A DNA stretch of 64,000 bases from Paraburkholderia hiiakae (lineage in GTDB: Bacteria > Pseudomonadota > Gammaproteobacteria > Burkholderiales > Burkholderiaceae): positions 248,001 through 312,000 of the forward strand of contig NZ_CAJHCQ010000006.1 in the NCBI RefSeq assembly GCF_904848665.1, written 5' to 3'. The notes under the pieces are model-generated. The model was not told the origin of the DNA, made no database searches, and saw only the letters and a program-made list of their open reading frames with translations. This document shows positions 15,870-24,844 of this stretch, in pieces (the stretch's first letter is position 1; each line of letters begins with the position of its first letter). Made by a program: the position numbers and the translations under genes.

Positions 15870-16775
15870 ATGAAAGCCACTTCTGAGGATCTTACGGTCT
15901 TCGTCAGCGTTGTCGAATCGGGCTCGATAACGGCGACGTCGCAAAGTCTTGGCCTTGCCGCGTCTGCGGTCAGCCGTTCGTTATCGAAGCTGGAAGAGAA
16001 AGTGGGCGCGACGCTGCTCAATCGAACGACGCGCCGTATGCATCTGACCGACGAGGGCGCGTTCTATCTCGACCATGCAAGAGAAATTCTGCATCGGATG
16101 GAAGACCTCGAGGAGCGGCTCACATGGCGGCTGCGGGCACCGGTAGGAAGGCTGCGCATCAACGCTGCGTCGGCTTTCATGCTGCACGCGATCGTCCCGC
16201 ATATTGGGGAATTTCGTGGTCTTTATCCAGGCATCGAACTGCAGCTCAATACGAGCGAACTCAATATCGATCTGCTTGCGCAGAGCACCGATATCGCAAT
16301 CCGGGCAGGCGCGTTGAGTGATTCGACGCTGCGCGCCCGGCCATTGGGTGCGATGCAAATGCAGGTGGTCGCCAGTCCCGAATATATCGCGCATCATGGC
16401 AGGCCCACTGGCGTTGCGGACCTCGCAGGCCATTCGCTACTTGGATTCACCGAGTCTGAATGCCAGAACGCGTGGCCCGTCCATGACGTTCAAGGCAGGC
16501 GCGTACAGGTGCGCCCCAGCTTGAGCGCATCCAGCGGCGAGACGATACGCCTGCTGGCGCTTGCGGGCCAGGGCGTCGCCTGCCTCGCCAACTTCATGAC
16601 GGCTCGGGACATTGCTGCCGGGCGTCTCGTGAAACTGATGCCGGAATTGCTGAACCGCGAACTGCAGCCCGTCCACGCCGTATTCTATCGGGGCTTGACG
16701 CTTTCCATCCGCATTCAATGCTTTCTGGACTTTATTCAGTCACGCTTGAAGAACACGCTTATTCCGCTCGACTGA
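15870..16775 (+). CDS. LysR-family transcriptional regulator
   Basis: A 301-residue protein. The N-terminal winged helix-turn-helix (about 1-65) shows VFVSVVESGSITATSQSLGLAASAVSRSLSKLEEKVGATLLNRTTRR. The two-subdomain effector-binding region follows (RINAASAFMLHAIVPHIGEF to VFYRGLTLSIRIQCFLDFI). The Met at 15870 was preferred to 15813 because it directly precedes the DNA-binding domain. Its closest relative in the window is the shortened LysR at 52862. The MscS-type gene starts 14 bases downstream and may be co-transcribed. Confidence 0.92.
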   Translation: MKATSEDLTVFVSVVESGSITATSQSLGLAASAVSRSLSKLEEKVGATLLNRTTRRMHLTDEGAFYLDHAREILHRMEDLEERLTWRLRAPVGRLRINAASAFMLHAIVPHIGEFRGLYPGIELQLNTSELNIDLLAQSTDIAIRAGALSDSTLRARPLGAMQMQVVASPEYIAHHGRPTGVADLAGHSLLGFTESECQNAWPVHDVQGRRVQVRPSLSASSGETIRLLALAGQGVACLANFMTARDIAAGRLVKLMPELLNRELQPVHAVFYRGLTLSIRIQCFLDFIQSRLKNTLIPLD

Positions 16776-16789
16776 CATCTGGATTCCGT

Positions 16790-18253
16790 GTGGACCATCC
16801 GCTGATCTTCGGTTTTGCACTGGTAGCCACCGACGTCGTGGTGTGGCGCTGCGCGGTTCCGTCCAATGAAGTGGCGCGTTTGCTCACGCGACTGGGCATT
16901 TATGCGGTGTTTAGCGCACTGCTGTTCGATGCGGGGCTGAGCCCTTTCTCCGAAGCGCCATTCGATGCCTCGCGCGGCTTGCATGTGGCGGGTGCGGTGC
17001 TCGAGATCATCTGGTGGCTGACCGGCGCGCGCCTGCTGAGCCTGGTGCTCGACACCCTGTTCCTGCCAAAGATGTGGCGTCGCCAACGGCTCTTCGAAGA
17101 TGTCTTCAGCGCCGTGACGTTTCTTGCCGCCGTTGTCGCCTCGCTGGCGTTCGTGCTGGAGTTGCCGGTACGCGGACTCGTTGCCACCTCCGGCGCGCTT
17201 GCGATCGTAGTCGGCCTCGCGATCCAGAGCACACTGAGCGATGTCTTTGCGGGCATCGTGATCAATACGACGGAGCCCTACGAGGTCGGCAACTGGGTCT
17301 CCATCGACGGCGTGGAAGGCAAGGTGCTGGAGATGAACTGGCGGGCCACGCATCTGCTGACCGGGCAGGGCGATGTGATCATCGTGCCCAACGCCGTGGC
17401 CGCGAAAGCGAAGATTACCAATAGCAGCCGCCCCGCGGCGCTGCACGGCCTGACCATCACGCTGGAAATCACGCCCGAGGCGCGACCGGGCGTCGTACTC
17501 GATGCGCTCGGACTCGCGCTCAAGGGTACGCGCGCGGTGCTGGCCGACCCCGCGCCATCCGTGCTCGTGAAGGGCGCGTGCGTGCAGTCGATGTCGTATG
17601 AGGTGATCGCCTTCGTCGACGATATGGGCAAGAAGTCCGCCGTGGCCAACGAACTCTACGATTTGTGCTACCGCCACCTCGCGGCGGCAGGAATCGAACT
17701 CCGTGCGCCTGGCGAGCCTCGCGCACGCGACCTGGCGGTGGACTTGCGCGACCGCCGGATCGGCGTGCTGCGCCGCGTTCAACTCTTCGGCGCGTTGCCG
17801 CCCGATGATCTCGCGCGGCTTGCACAAGCGCTCACCTGCCATGCGTATGAAGCCGGCGAGGTCCTGATCACACCAGGCACCGTTTCCGACTTGCTGATGA
17901 TCGTCGATTCGGGCGTGTTGTCGACAGTCGCCAGCAAGGGGGAGGAACAGATCGAAGTCGCGCGGCTCGGTCCGGGCGAAACGTGCGGTGAAGACGGCTT
18001 GCTTGCAGGAATACCCGCGCGCGTGACGATCTCCGCGCTCACGAATAGCGTGCTCTACAGCGTAAAGAAGGATGCGTTGACACCCTTATTCAAGAGCAAC
18101 CCCGAAATCGTGCATTCGATGTGCGCAGAGGTGTCCCGTCGGCAGCATACGCTGGACAAGATGGGCACGGCAAAATCCGCAGTGAGGTCGGAAGAATCGT
18201 TCTTTCAATGGCTGATCGACAGGGTCCGCGAGCTTCACGACCTGACTCTCTAA
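16790..18253 (+). CDS. MscS-type mechanosensitive channel with cyclic-nucleotide-binding domain
   Basis: About 487 residues from GTG 16790; the frame itself opens earlier, inside the LysR gene. Several N-terminal membrane helices are followed by the MscS pore helix and beta domain (LVATSGALAIVVGLAIQSTLSDVFAG; then EVGNWVSIDGVEGKVLEMNWRAT and VIIVPNAVAAKAKITN). A C-terminal cNMP-binding/Crp-like domain follows (VLRRVQLFGALPPDDLARLAQAL to CGEDGLLAGIPARVTISALTNSVLYSV). This matches cyclic-nucleotide-gated MscS-like channels of the inner membrane. It is the first of two cNMP-domain proteins in this stretch (see 18832). Confidence 0.88.
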   Translation: MDHPLIFGFALVATDVVVWRCAVPSNEVARLLTRLGIYAVFSALLFDAGLSPFSEAPFDASRGLHVAGAVLEIIWWLTGARLLSLVLDTLFLPKMWRRQRLFEDVFSAVTFLAAVVASLAFVLELPVRGLVATSGALAIVVGLAIQSTLSDVFAGIVINTTEPYEVGNWVSIDGVEGKVLEMNWRATHLLTGQGDVIIVPNAVAAKAKITNSSRPAALHGLTITLEITPEARPGVVLDALGLALKGTRAVLADPAPSVLVKGACVQSMSYEVIAFVDDMGKKSAVANELYDLCYRHLAAAGIELRAPGEPRARDLAVDLRDRRIGVLRRVQLFGALPPDDLARLAQALTCHAYEAGEVLITPGTVSDLLMIVDSGVLSTVASKGEEQIEVARLGPGETCGEDGLLAGIPARVTISALTNSVLYSVKKDALTPLFKSNPEIVHSMCAEVSRRQHTLDKMGTAKSAVRSEESFFQWLIDRVRELHDLTL

Positions 18254-18387
18254 GCGGGGCCATTCAATCGAATCGGCATTGTCCGTTCGAACGTTTTTCA
18301 AACGCGCATGGGCTCCGGCAGGAAACAGCCGGTTTGATTATGGTTAGCAGTGCGTCGCATGACACGGTCCGAAGAAGCGAGGGAGAT

Positions 18388-18807
18388 ATGCCAAGAATCT
18401 GGGAGAGCCTTACGCTGGAAGACGCGAAGAAGATGGTCTGCGCGGCGCAGGCGAGGGCTACGAGTCTCGGTGTGCCGTACAACGTAGCGGTAGTGGATGC
18501 GGGCGGGCATCTGATTGCTTTCGTTCGACAAGACGGTGCGCTGATCGGCAGCATCGATCTGGCGATCGACAAGGCTACCACCGCGCGAATCTTCAACAAG
18601 GCGACCGCCGAACTGGCGACACTCGCCCAGTCGGGCAAGCCTCTGTTCGGCATTCAGGAAACCAACGCCGGGAAAGTCGTGATTTTCGGCGGCGGAATTC
18701 CCGTTGTGTTCAACGGCGATGTCATCGGCGCGGTGGGAGCCAGTGCGGGGACCGTCGAGCAGGATATCGACGTTGCCGAGGCAGCGCTCGCCGCGCTCGA
18801 CTTCTAA
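18388..18807 (+). CDS. GlcG/HbpS-family heme-binding-like protein
   Basis: A 139-residue protein with the full family pattern: LTLEDAKKMVCAAQARATSLGVPYNVAVVDAGGHLIAFVRQDGALIGSIDLAIDKATTA, and C-terminal GGIPVVFNGDVIGAVGASAGTVEQDIDVAEAAL. Members bind heme or small ligands and often sit beside oxidoreductases. GAGGGAG precedes the ATG. It is followed 24 bases later by the cNMP/thioredoxin-reductase-like flavoprotein, probably in one operon. Confidence 0.88.
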   Translation: MPRIWESLTLEDAKKMVCAAQARATSLGVPYNVAVVDAGGHLIAFVRQDGALIGSIDLAIDKATTARIFNKATAELATLAQSGKPLFGIQETNAGKVVIFGGGIPVVFNGDVIGAVGASAGTVEQDIDVAEAALAALDF

Positions 18808-18831
18808 GGGCTGGCGCGAGAGGAGGCATGT

Positions 18832-20562
18832 GTGGAAAAAGACTATCTGAAAGCGACGCGCCCCGGTGAAGTAGACGCTCCGATCTCGGTGTTCTCGAGC
18901 CCGCAGGAGCAGATGTTTCCTTTGCTGCGCGAGCGCGAAATCGCGAGAGTGCGCGCATTCGGAAAGGAAATGCGCTGGAAGGCCGGTGAACTGATGTTCT
19001 CCATGGGTCATCCCGCGCCAGGTCTCATCGTTCTGCTGGAGGGGCAGGTGAACGTAATCCGTCGCGATGCGATGGGACGCGTGCACAGGACCTTCGAGTA
19101 CCGTGCAAGGCAGTTCATGGGGGAAATCGCGCAACTATTCGACCATGCCTGTCTTGGCGACGGCATCGTCGTCGAAGATGCGGCTGCGATCGTGATTCAA
19201 TCCGCGGCGCTGCTCCGGCTGCTGGTGATGGAGGCCGAGCTGGGCGAGAAGATCATGCGCGCGTTCATTCTGAGGCGCGTGGGGTTGATCGAGTGCGGCA
19301 GCGGCCCGGTGCTGATCGGCGACTCCGCCGATGCGCGTGTGATTGCACTGCAGGACCTGCTCAGACGCAATTCGTACCCGTATTCACTGATCGACGCACG
19401 CGAGGACCCCGACACCATATCGCTACTTCAGCGCTTTTCCGCAACCGAGGCCGAATTGCCCATTGTCGTATGCCCGGATGGCTCGATACTTCGCGCACCG
19501 AACGAAAGCCAGCTGGCAGCGCGTCTTGGCTGGCTGCCCGACTTCGACGCGTCGCATATCTACGATGTTCTCATCGTGGGGGCTGGGCCTGCAGGGCTCG
19601 CCGCCGCCGTGTACGCGGCGTCCGAGGGGCTGTCGGTGGCCATGTTCGACAGTTGGGGGCCAGGCGGACAGGCAGGCACGAGCGCGCGGATCGAAAATTA
19701 TCTGGGCTTTCCCGCTGGCATCTCCGGAGAGGCGTTGACCGGACGCGCCTTCATGCAGGTCCAGAAGTTCGGCGTTCATATTTCGATTCCGACAAGCGTG
19801 AAATCGCTTTGTTGCGATTGCCTGCCGCTCGCCGTGGAACTCGATACCGGCAAGCGTGTCGTTTCGCACACGGTAGTCGTTGCCTGTGGAGCAGTCTACG
19901 TGAGACCGGATATCGACGGTCTCGAGCGCATGACAGGGCGGGGCGTATTCTTTGGGTCGTCGCCGGTCGAGGCGAAGCTGTGTCAAGGCCTGGACGTCGT
20001 GGTCGTTGGGGGCGGAAATTCTTCGGGGCAAGGCGTCGTGTATCTCGCGTCCTACGCGCGACACGTCCATTTGATCACGCGTGAACACAGTCTCAATGTG
20101 CACATGTCGCAGTATTTGATCGACCGGATTGGTCAATTGGCCAACGTGACGCTCTATACCGACACCGAAGTGAAGTCGCTCACCGATGACGAGAGCGGCC
20201 TCGCCCAGGTCAATTGCCAGGGCCCGCTTGGTGATCTTTCGTTCAGCGTTCGGCATCTTTTCCTCTTTACCGGCGCCGAGCCGAATACTCAATGGCTTGA
20301 CGACTGCCGTATTGAAACGGATGCCAAAGGCTTCGTGCTGACCGGTGCCGTTGCGCACGGCGGTCGCGACGAAGGCTGCCAGACGCTCGAGACGAGTGTG
20401 AGCGGCGTGTTTGCAATCGGCGACGTTCGCTATGGATCGACCAAGCGCGTATCCGCCGCGGTTGGCGAAGGGGCAGGCGTGGTGGCGCAAATTCATGCCG
20501 TACTCCCCGGGCGGCGGCTGCGCTTGAAGGAGGCACTCGAAGCCGAACGGCGTGCAGTGTAA
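18832..20562 (+). CDS. cNMP-binding domain fused to thioredoxin-reductase-like flavoprotein, without CxxC
   Basis: A 576-residue protein starting at GTG with GAGGAGG upstream. Residues about 25-150 are a cyclic-nucleotide-binding domain. About 158-235 looks like a thioredoxin/glutaredoxin-fold segment. From 245 there is a thioredoxin-reductase-like FAD/NAD(P)H module: FAD motif GAGPAG at 250-255, GPGGQAGTSARIENYLGFP, NADPH motif VVGGGNSSGQ near 391-400, and C-terminal GVFAIGDVR. The redox CxxC that thioredoxin reductases carry around residue 372 is absent; the sequence there is GVFFGSSPVEA. It therefore cannot reduce thioredoxin by the classical route and is more likely a cNMP-controlled NAD(P)H oxidoreductase. 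Homologues with this architecture are known in proteobacteria and actinobacteria. Confidence 0.88.
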   Translation: MEKDYLKATRPGEVDAPISVFSSPQEQMFPLLREREIARVRAFGKEMRWKAGELMFSMGHPAPGLIVLLEGQVNVIRRDAMGRVHRTFEYRARQFMGEIAQLFDHACLGDGIVVEDAAAIVIQSAALLRLLVMEAELGEKIMRAFILRRVGLIECGSGPVLIGDSADARVIALQDLLRRNSYPYSLIDAREDPDTISLLQRFSATEAELPIVVCPDGSILRAPNESQLAARLGWLPDFDASHIYDVLIVGAGPAGLAAAVYAASEGLSVAMFDSWGPGGQAGTSARIENYLGFPAGISGEALTGRAFMQVQKFGVHISIPTSVKSLCCDCLPLAVELDTGKRVVSHTVVVACGAVYVRPDIDGLERMTGRGVFFGSSPVEAKLCQGLDVVVVGGGNSSGQGVVYLASYARHVHLITREHSLNVHMSQYLIDRIGQLANVTLYTDTEVKSLTDDESGLAQVNCQGPLGDLSFSVRHLFLFTGAEPNTQWLDDCRIETDAKGFVLTGAVAHGGRDEGCQTLETSVSGVFAIGDVRYGSTKRVSAAVGEGAGVVAQIHAVLPGRRLRLKEALEAERRAV

Positions 20563-20626
20563 TCAAATTGTAGTGTTTATCCTGGCAAATTGGATGGCCA
20601 ACTCGTCGCGACGCCACATTAGGTAT

Positions 20627-20647
20627 ATTGACTGCTCCAGGGTCAAT
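20627..20647. promoter_or_regulatory. ATTGAC-N9-GTCAAT inverted repeat
   Basis: A perfect 6-bp inverted repeat whose right arm ends 15 bases before the GTG start of the STAND regulator at 20663, overlapping the sequence TTAGGTATATTG. Its position fits an operator or a leader hairpin for that gene. Confidence 0.35.
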
Positions 20648-20662
20648 CCAAGGTGAAGCGTT

Positions 20663-23548
20663 GTGGCCACTCAACCGGACGCCGTGGGCGAAGCCTTTCT
20701 GTTCGGCCCTTTCCAGCTCATACCCGCGCAGCGCATGTTGTTCAATGGCGGCACAGCTGTGCGCGTGGGCAACCGTGCCCTGGAGATTCTGGTCGCGCTC
20801 GTCGAGCGATCGGGCGAACTCGTCACCAAACAGGAATTGATGGCGCGGGCCTGGCCGAACATCGTGGTTGAAGAAAGCAACCTCAAGGTGCAGATCACCG
20901 CTTTGCGAAAGGTGCTGGGCGAAGGTCCGCTGGATCAACGCTATCTCGCCACCGTGGTTGGCCGCGGCTATCGCTTCGTCGCGCAAGTGGAGCGTGTCGC
21001 GCCGGCGCCGGACGACATGCATGGCGGCAGGTGGCCGGGGCGTCGCCACAACGTTCCTTTCGCGCTGGTGCGTCCGCTCGGGCGGGCTGCGGACATTGCA
21101 TCGCTGCGCGAACCCCTGTTCCATACCCGGCTGGTGACGATTACGGGTCCGGGCGGTATCGGCAAGACGACGGTGGCGCTCGCCGTGGCGCGTCGAATGC
21201 TCGAAGAGGAGCAGCGCGAGATCTGGTTCATTGATTTGTCCACGATCACCGACGCACGTCTCGTCCCAAATGCCATCGCGGCCACGTTGGGGCTGGCGGT
21301 CCATTCGAACGACGTCGCGTCGGCGCTGGCGAGCTATTTTTCGCTGCGCGAACGCCCGCAACTCGTTGTGCTCGACAGTTGCGAGCACGTCATCGAAGCC
21401 GCGAGTGCGATTGCCGAGCGCATCGTCTGCGCTTCGCCCCAGATACTCGTGTTGGCGACCAGCCGGGAGCCACTGGCGGCGGCCGGCGAGCACGTGTATC
21501 GCCTCGAGCCGCTCGCCACCCCCGCTCACACGACGGGACTGACAGCTAGCGACGCCCTGCGCTTTCCGGCAGTGCAGTTGTTCGTGGAACGTGCGACGGC
21601 ACGGCGCGGCGACTTCAAACTCAACGATGACGATGCACCCGTGGTGGCCGAAATCTGCCGGCGGCTCGACGGCATTGCGCTCGCCATCGAACTGGCGGCA
21701 ACGCGCCTCGATGCATTCGGCGTTCACGAGTTGCTGGACCTGCTCAATGACCGCTTTTGCGCACTCGGACAGGGACGGCGCACGGCCCCCGAGCGCCACC
21801 GTACGCTCGCGGCGATGCTGGACTGGAGTCATCAACTGCTGCCCGAATGCGAACGCATCGTACTGCGCCGCGTGAGCGTGTTCGCAGGCAGCTTCGTGCT
21901 GCGCGCGGTCGACGCCGTGGCGAAGGCAGACGACATTTCCGGCTGCAATGTCATCGACGCGATGGCGAGCCTCGTGGCGAAATCGATGGTCACGGCGGAT
22001 GTTCGCGGCGAAACCGTGCATTACCGGCTGCTCGATTCGACGCGCGATTATGCGCGGCGCAAGCTCGCCGAAGCGGGTGAAGTGGACATCGTGGCGTGTC
22101 GCCACGCGGAGCACTTTCGCGACCTGTACGCGCGTGCCGAGGATCAATGGAACGCGCCGCCCGACGAGCGCTGGGCGGACGTACATCTACGTGTGATAGA
22201 CGACGTGCGCGCCGCGCTGGATTGGGCGTTCTCCGCGCGCGGCGACAGCGCGCTTGGCGTCGCGCTCACGGTGTCGACCATTCCAGTGTGGCTGCGTCTT
22301 TCCTCGCTGGAGGAATGCCGTATTCGTGTTCAGCAGGCATTGTTCACGATCGATCCCGGCTCACACGCGCTCGACCCTTATCGGATGAAGCTTCATACAG
22401 CGCTCGCCTCAGCGACCATGTACACCTGCGGAATGATTCCCGAGGTGGACATCGCGTGGTCGACGGCATTGGCCATCGCGCAAACGTTGGACGATAAGGA
22501 GTATCAGCTCCGTGCCTTGTTCGCGGCCTGTTGCGCCGTGGTTTATGAGGGCAAATATCGCGCAGCCGACGAACTGTTGCACAAGTTCCGTGCAGTCGCG
22601 GCGTCATCGGGCAACGCCGTTGCGCTTTCCGATGGGGACAGGCTTGCTGCGTTCGCGTGGCATCACATGGGCAAGCAGGCCGAAACCCGCGAGCATCTCG
22701 AGCGTGTGTTGAGTCGCCAGGTCGCGCCGCTTCAGCGGCCGCAACTCTCGCCAATTCACGTCGACTGGCGTAGCGGTTCCCGCACCATTTTGTCCAATGT
22801 GTTATGGCTTCAGGGCTTTCCCGAGCGCGCGCTGCAAACCGAACACGAAGCGAGAAGCAACGCGCTAGCCAGCGCTCACCCATTGACACTCGGCTATGTG
22901 CTGGCGCTTGGCTCGGTGCCGCTCGCGATTCACACCGGCGATCTTGCCATGGCCGAAGCCACGCTCAAGATCCTGCAGGAGAATCTGGCAAAACACGGTC
23001 TCGTCATTTTCGATGCGATCACACGCTGTCTGCATGGTGAGCTGCTCATCGAACAAGGAGTTCCGGCGGGGCTTCCCATACTCCGTGCCGCGCTGGAGCA
23101 GTTGCATCGCGAACGTGTGGGGCTGCGCTATTCAAGGTTCGCGGGCGTCTACGCGCGAGGTCTGCTTGCGTTTGGCCGTAGCGCCGAGGCGCGCGCGGCG
23201 ATCGAGGGCGCGCTGGATTGGGCGTATGCGCACGGTGAGTTGTGGTGCCTGCCGGAACTGTTGCGTATCAAGGGCGAAATACTCGAAGAGACTGACGCGC
23301 TGGATTTGCTGGGTTCATCCGATCGACTTTATCAGCAGGCAATCGAACTTGCTGGCCAGCAAGGCGCGCTTTCCTGGGCGCTGCGCGCGGCGACGAGTAT
23401 AGCTCGCCTGAGCCACAGGCTTGGAAAAACGGACCACGCGCAGGCACTTCTCGTTTCCGTGTATGAGCAGTTCACCGAGGGCTTCGACACCGCGGACCTG
23501 AAAGCGGCGAAAGCGCAACTCGACTGCTTGCGCAAAACGCACGTGTAG
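20663..23548 (+). CDS. Winged-helix / STAND-type ATPase transcriptional regulator, full-length
   Basis: A 961-residue protein. Residues 12-108 are an OmpR/CadC-type winged helix (FLFGPFQLIPAQRML to VVGRGYRFVAQVE). An NB-ARC-type ATPase follows: Walker A GPGGIGKTT at 162-170, Walker B LVVLDSCEHVIE, LATSREPL, and GIALAIELAATRLDAFG. The remaining 450 residues are helical and likely TPR-like, forming the presumed signal-sensing part. The start is GTG with AAGGTGAAG upstream. It is a long paralogue of the protein at 4014. Such regulators are thought to switch on ATP binding after an inducer meets the repeat domain; the inducer is unknown. Confidence 0.88.
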   Translation: MATQPDAVGEAFLFGPFQLIPAQRMLFNGGTAVRVGNRALEILVALVERSGELVTKQELMARAWPNIVVEESNLKVQITALRKVLGEGPLDQRYLATVVGRGYRFVAQVERVAPAPDDMHGGRWPGRRHNVPFALVRPLGRAADIASLREPLFHTRLVTITGPGGIGKTTVALAVARRMLEEEQREIWFIDLSTITDARLVPNAIAATLGLAVHSNDVASALASYFSLRERPQLVVLDSCEHVIEAASAIAERIVCASPQILVLATSREPLAAAGEHVYRLEPLATPAHTTGLTASDALRFPAVQLFVERATARRGDFKLNDDDAPVVAEICRRLDGIALAIELAATRLDAFGVHELLDLLNDRFCALGQGRRTAPERHRTLAAMLDWSHQLLPECERIVLRRVSVFAGSFVLRAVDAVAKADDISGCNVIDAMASLVAKSMVTADVRGETVHYRLLDSTRDYARRKLAEAGEVDIVACRHAEHFRDLYARAEDQWNAPPDERWADVHLRVIDDVRAALDWAFSARGDSALGVALTVSTIPVWLRLSSLEECRIRVQQALFTIDPGSHALDPYRMKLHTALASATMYTCGMIPEVDIAWSTALAIAQTLDDKEYQLRALFAACCAVVYEGKYRAADELLHKFRAVAASSGNAVALSDGDRLAAFAWHHMGKQAETREHLERVLSRQVAPLQRPQLSPIHVDWRSGSRTILSNVLWLQGFPERALQTEHEARSNALASAHPLTLGYVLALGSVPLAIHTGDLAMAEATLKILQENLAKHGLVIFDAITRCLHGELLIEQGVPAGLPILRAALEQLHRERVGLRYSRFAGVYARGLLAFGRSAEARAAIEGALDWAYAHGELWCLPELLRIKGEILEETDALDLLGSSDRLYQQAIELAGQQGALSWALRAATSIARLSHRLGKTDHAQALLVSVYEQFTEGFDTADLKAAKAQLDCLRKTHV

Positions 23549-23593
23549 CGCTATTCCTCGTGGCGCGGTTTTGGCTGAAGCCGGTGCCGGGCA

Positions 23594-24526
23594 TTATGCG
23601 ACACTGTGCGCGCCCAATCGCGCCGTCGTGCCGTGCTTGCCGCGCCAGCGGTGCGGCGTATCGTCGACGTGGCGTCGAAAGACCGTGGTGAAGTGCGCTT
23701 GCGTTCGAAAGCCGACGCTGAATGCAATATCGGCAACGGTTGACTTCGTGGTTGCGAGAAGCGTCTGCGCGTGCTCTATGCGTCTGCGCAGGATGAACGT
23801 ATGAGGCGTCGTGCCCGTCGCCGCGCGAAAGCGCGCCGCGAAATGCATGGGCGAAAGACCCACCGCCGCGCCCAGTTCGGCCGATGTCATGCTCTGGTCG
23901 ATACGCTGGTCGATGAAATCGATCGCCATCTTCACCCGCCATGCTTCGAGCGGGGAAACCGAGGGCGCGCGCGCGGGTTTGACCGCGGCGCGCGCCACCA
24001 TGATTTCCAGCAGGCGCGCGAGGATCGACAGCGTAATGCTATCCGCGTAAATCGAGCTCGTGGAAGATTTGCCGTGCATGGCGCGCAAGAGCGTGCCGGT
24101 CAGCTTGAAAACAACCGGGTCCCGCAGATGTTCGGGCTCGGACAGAACAGCATCGATATCGCACGCCGCGTCGTTGTCGAGCCACTCCGTGAGCCAGTGC
24201 GCCGGCACGTGAACATGGAGGAAGTCGCTTGGCGTGGCGAAACGCGCGTCGACTTCGGAGCTGGCCGGTATTACGAGCGCCGCGCCGCGATCTACGACGC
24301 CATCGTGAAACGCGATTCCGTTGATCGCGAGCGTCAGGAGCGATTGATTCAGGCAAAGCGCGACGAGAATGCAACTGCTGTCAATGCGGGTGCCCCATGC
24401 CTTCGGTGTTCCGCTCGTCCAGCGCAAAACCTCGGGGCGGTCGAACGGGCGCTCCGGTTCGCACGAAACGGCTTCGCCCGAACGGGCTGAATTGACATAT
24501 TGACCGACGATAAGTGGCGCGTTCAT
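23594..24526 (-). CDS. AraC-family transcriptional regulator
   Basis: A 310-residue protein. The N-terminal ligand region is of the AraC-binding/cupin-like type (about 1-190). The C-terminal double helix-turn-helix (about 205-300) shows AIDFIDQRIDQSMTSAELGAAVGLSPMHFAARFRAATGTTPHTFILRRRIEHAQTLL and DIAFSVGFRTQAHFTTVFRRHVDDTPHRWR. The Met at 24526 was chosen, with GGGGAT upstream, over an Arg-rich extension to 24616. It is divergent from the formate dehydrogenase operon and could act on it or on itself. The AraC half of the 1364-3391 fusion belongs to a different subfamily. Confidence 0.88.
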   Translation of the reverse strand: MNAPLIVGQYVNSARSGEAVSCEPERPFDRPEVLRWTSGTPKAWGTRIDSSCILVALCLNQSLLTLAINGIAFHDGVVDRGAALVIPASSEVDARFATPSDFLHVHVPAHWLTEWLDNDAACDIDAVLSEPEHLRDPVVFKLTGTLLRAMHGKSSTSSIYADSITLSILARLLEIMVARAAVKPARAPSVSPLEAWRVKMAIDFIDQRIDQSMTSAELGAAVGLSPMHFAARFRAATGTTPHTFILRRRIEHAQTLLATTKSTVADIAFSVGFRTQAHFTTVFRRHVDDTPHRWRGKHGTTARLGAHSVA

Positions 24527-24844
24527 GAATCTATCCCCAGTGTCCGATCGTTCGTGCAAGTCGCGCAGGCTGGAGGACACTCGCGTGCCCGGCCTTCGCA
24601 GACAGGCTCCACGCACGCAGTACGCAGCAGGAGCCTGACTTCAAGATATCGCGCTGACGACCGCGCCGGTAGTCTACGGGGGTATGGCCCGCTGCAGTGG
24701 AACCTCCCTGGTACTAAACGAAGGTATAGGAACGTAGCGAAGAAAATAAAGCGTGCGTTCCGGAAATACGTGCGCGCGGGTATCGGCAACAATGATCCGT
24801 GCCACGACGTTACGCGGCTAAGAGAAGATTTTCGGGGAGCATCC
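24527..24844. other. Divergent promoter region of fdoG and AraC gene
   Basis: About 318 bases without a gene. The palindrome-like element at 24715-24730 is the only clear signal. No obvious Fnr box (TTGAT-N4-ATCAA) was seen. Confidence 0.5.
24715..24730. promoter_or_regulatory. TAAACGAAGGTATAGG element upstream of fdoG
   Basis: It is centred about 122 bases before the fdoG start. It matches the element at 33126 over 17 consecutive bases (TAAACGAAGGTATAGGA/T region) and is a variant of the ATAC-N4-GTAT palindromes elsewhere in the window. It is the likely binding site of a dimeric activator. Confidence 0.6.

Noticed and set aside
20267..22186. Long minus-strand open frame opposite the STAND regulator
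   Set aside because: The plus-strand frame shows clear winged-helix and ATPase motifs; the minus frame is His/Arg-rich and has no domain signal.
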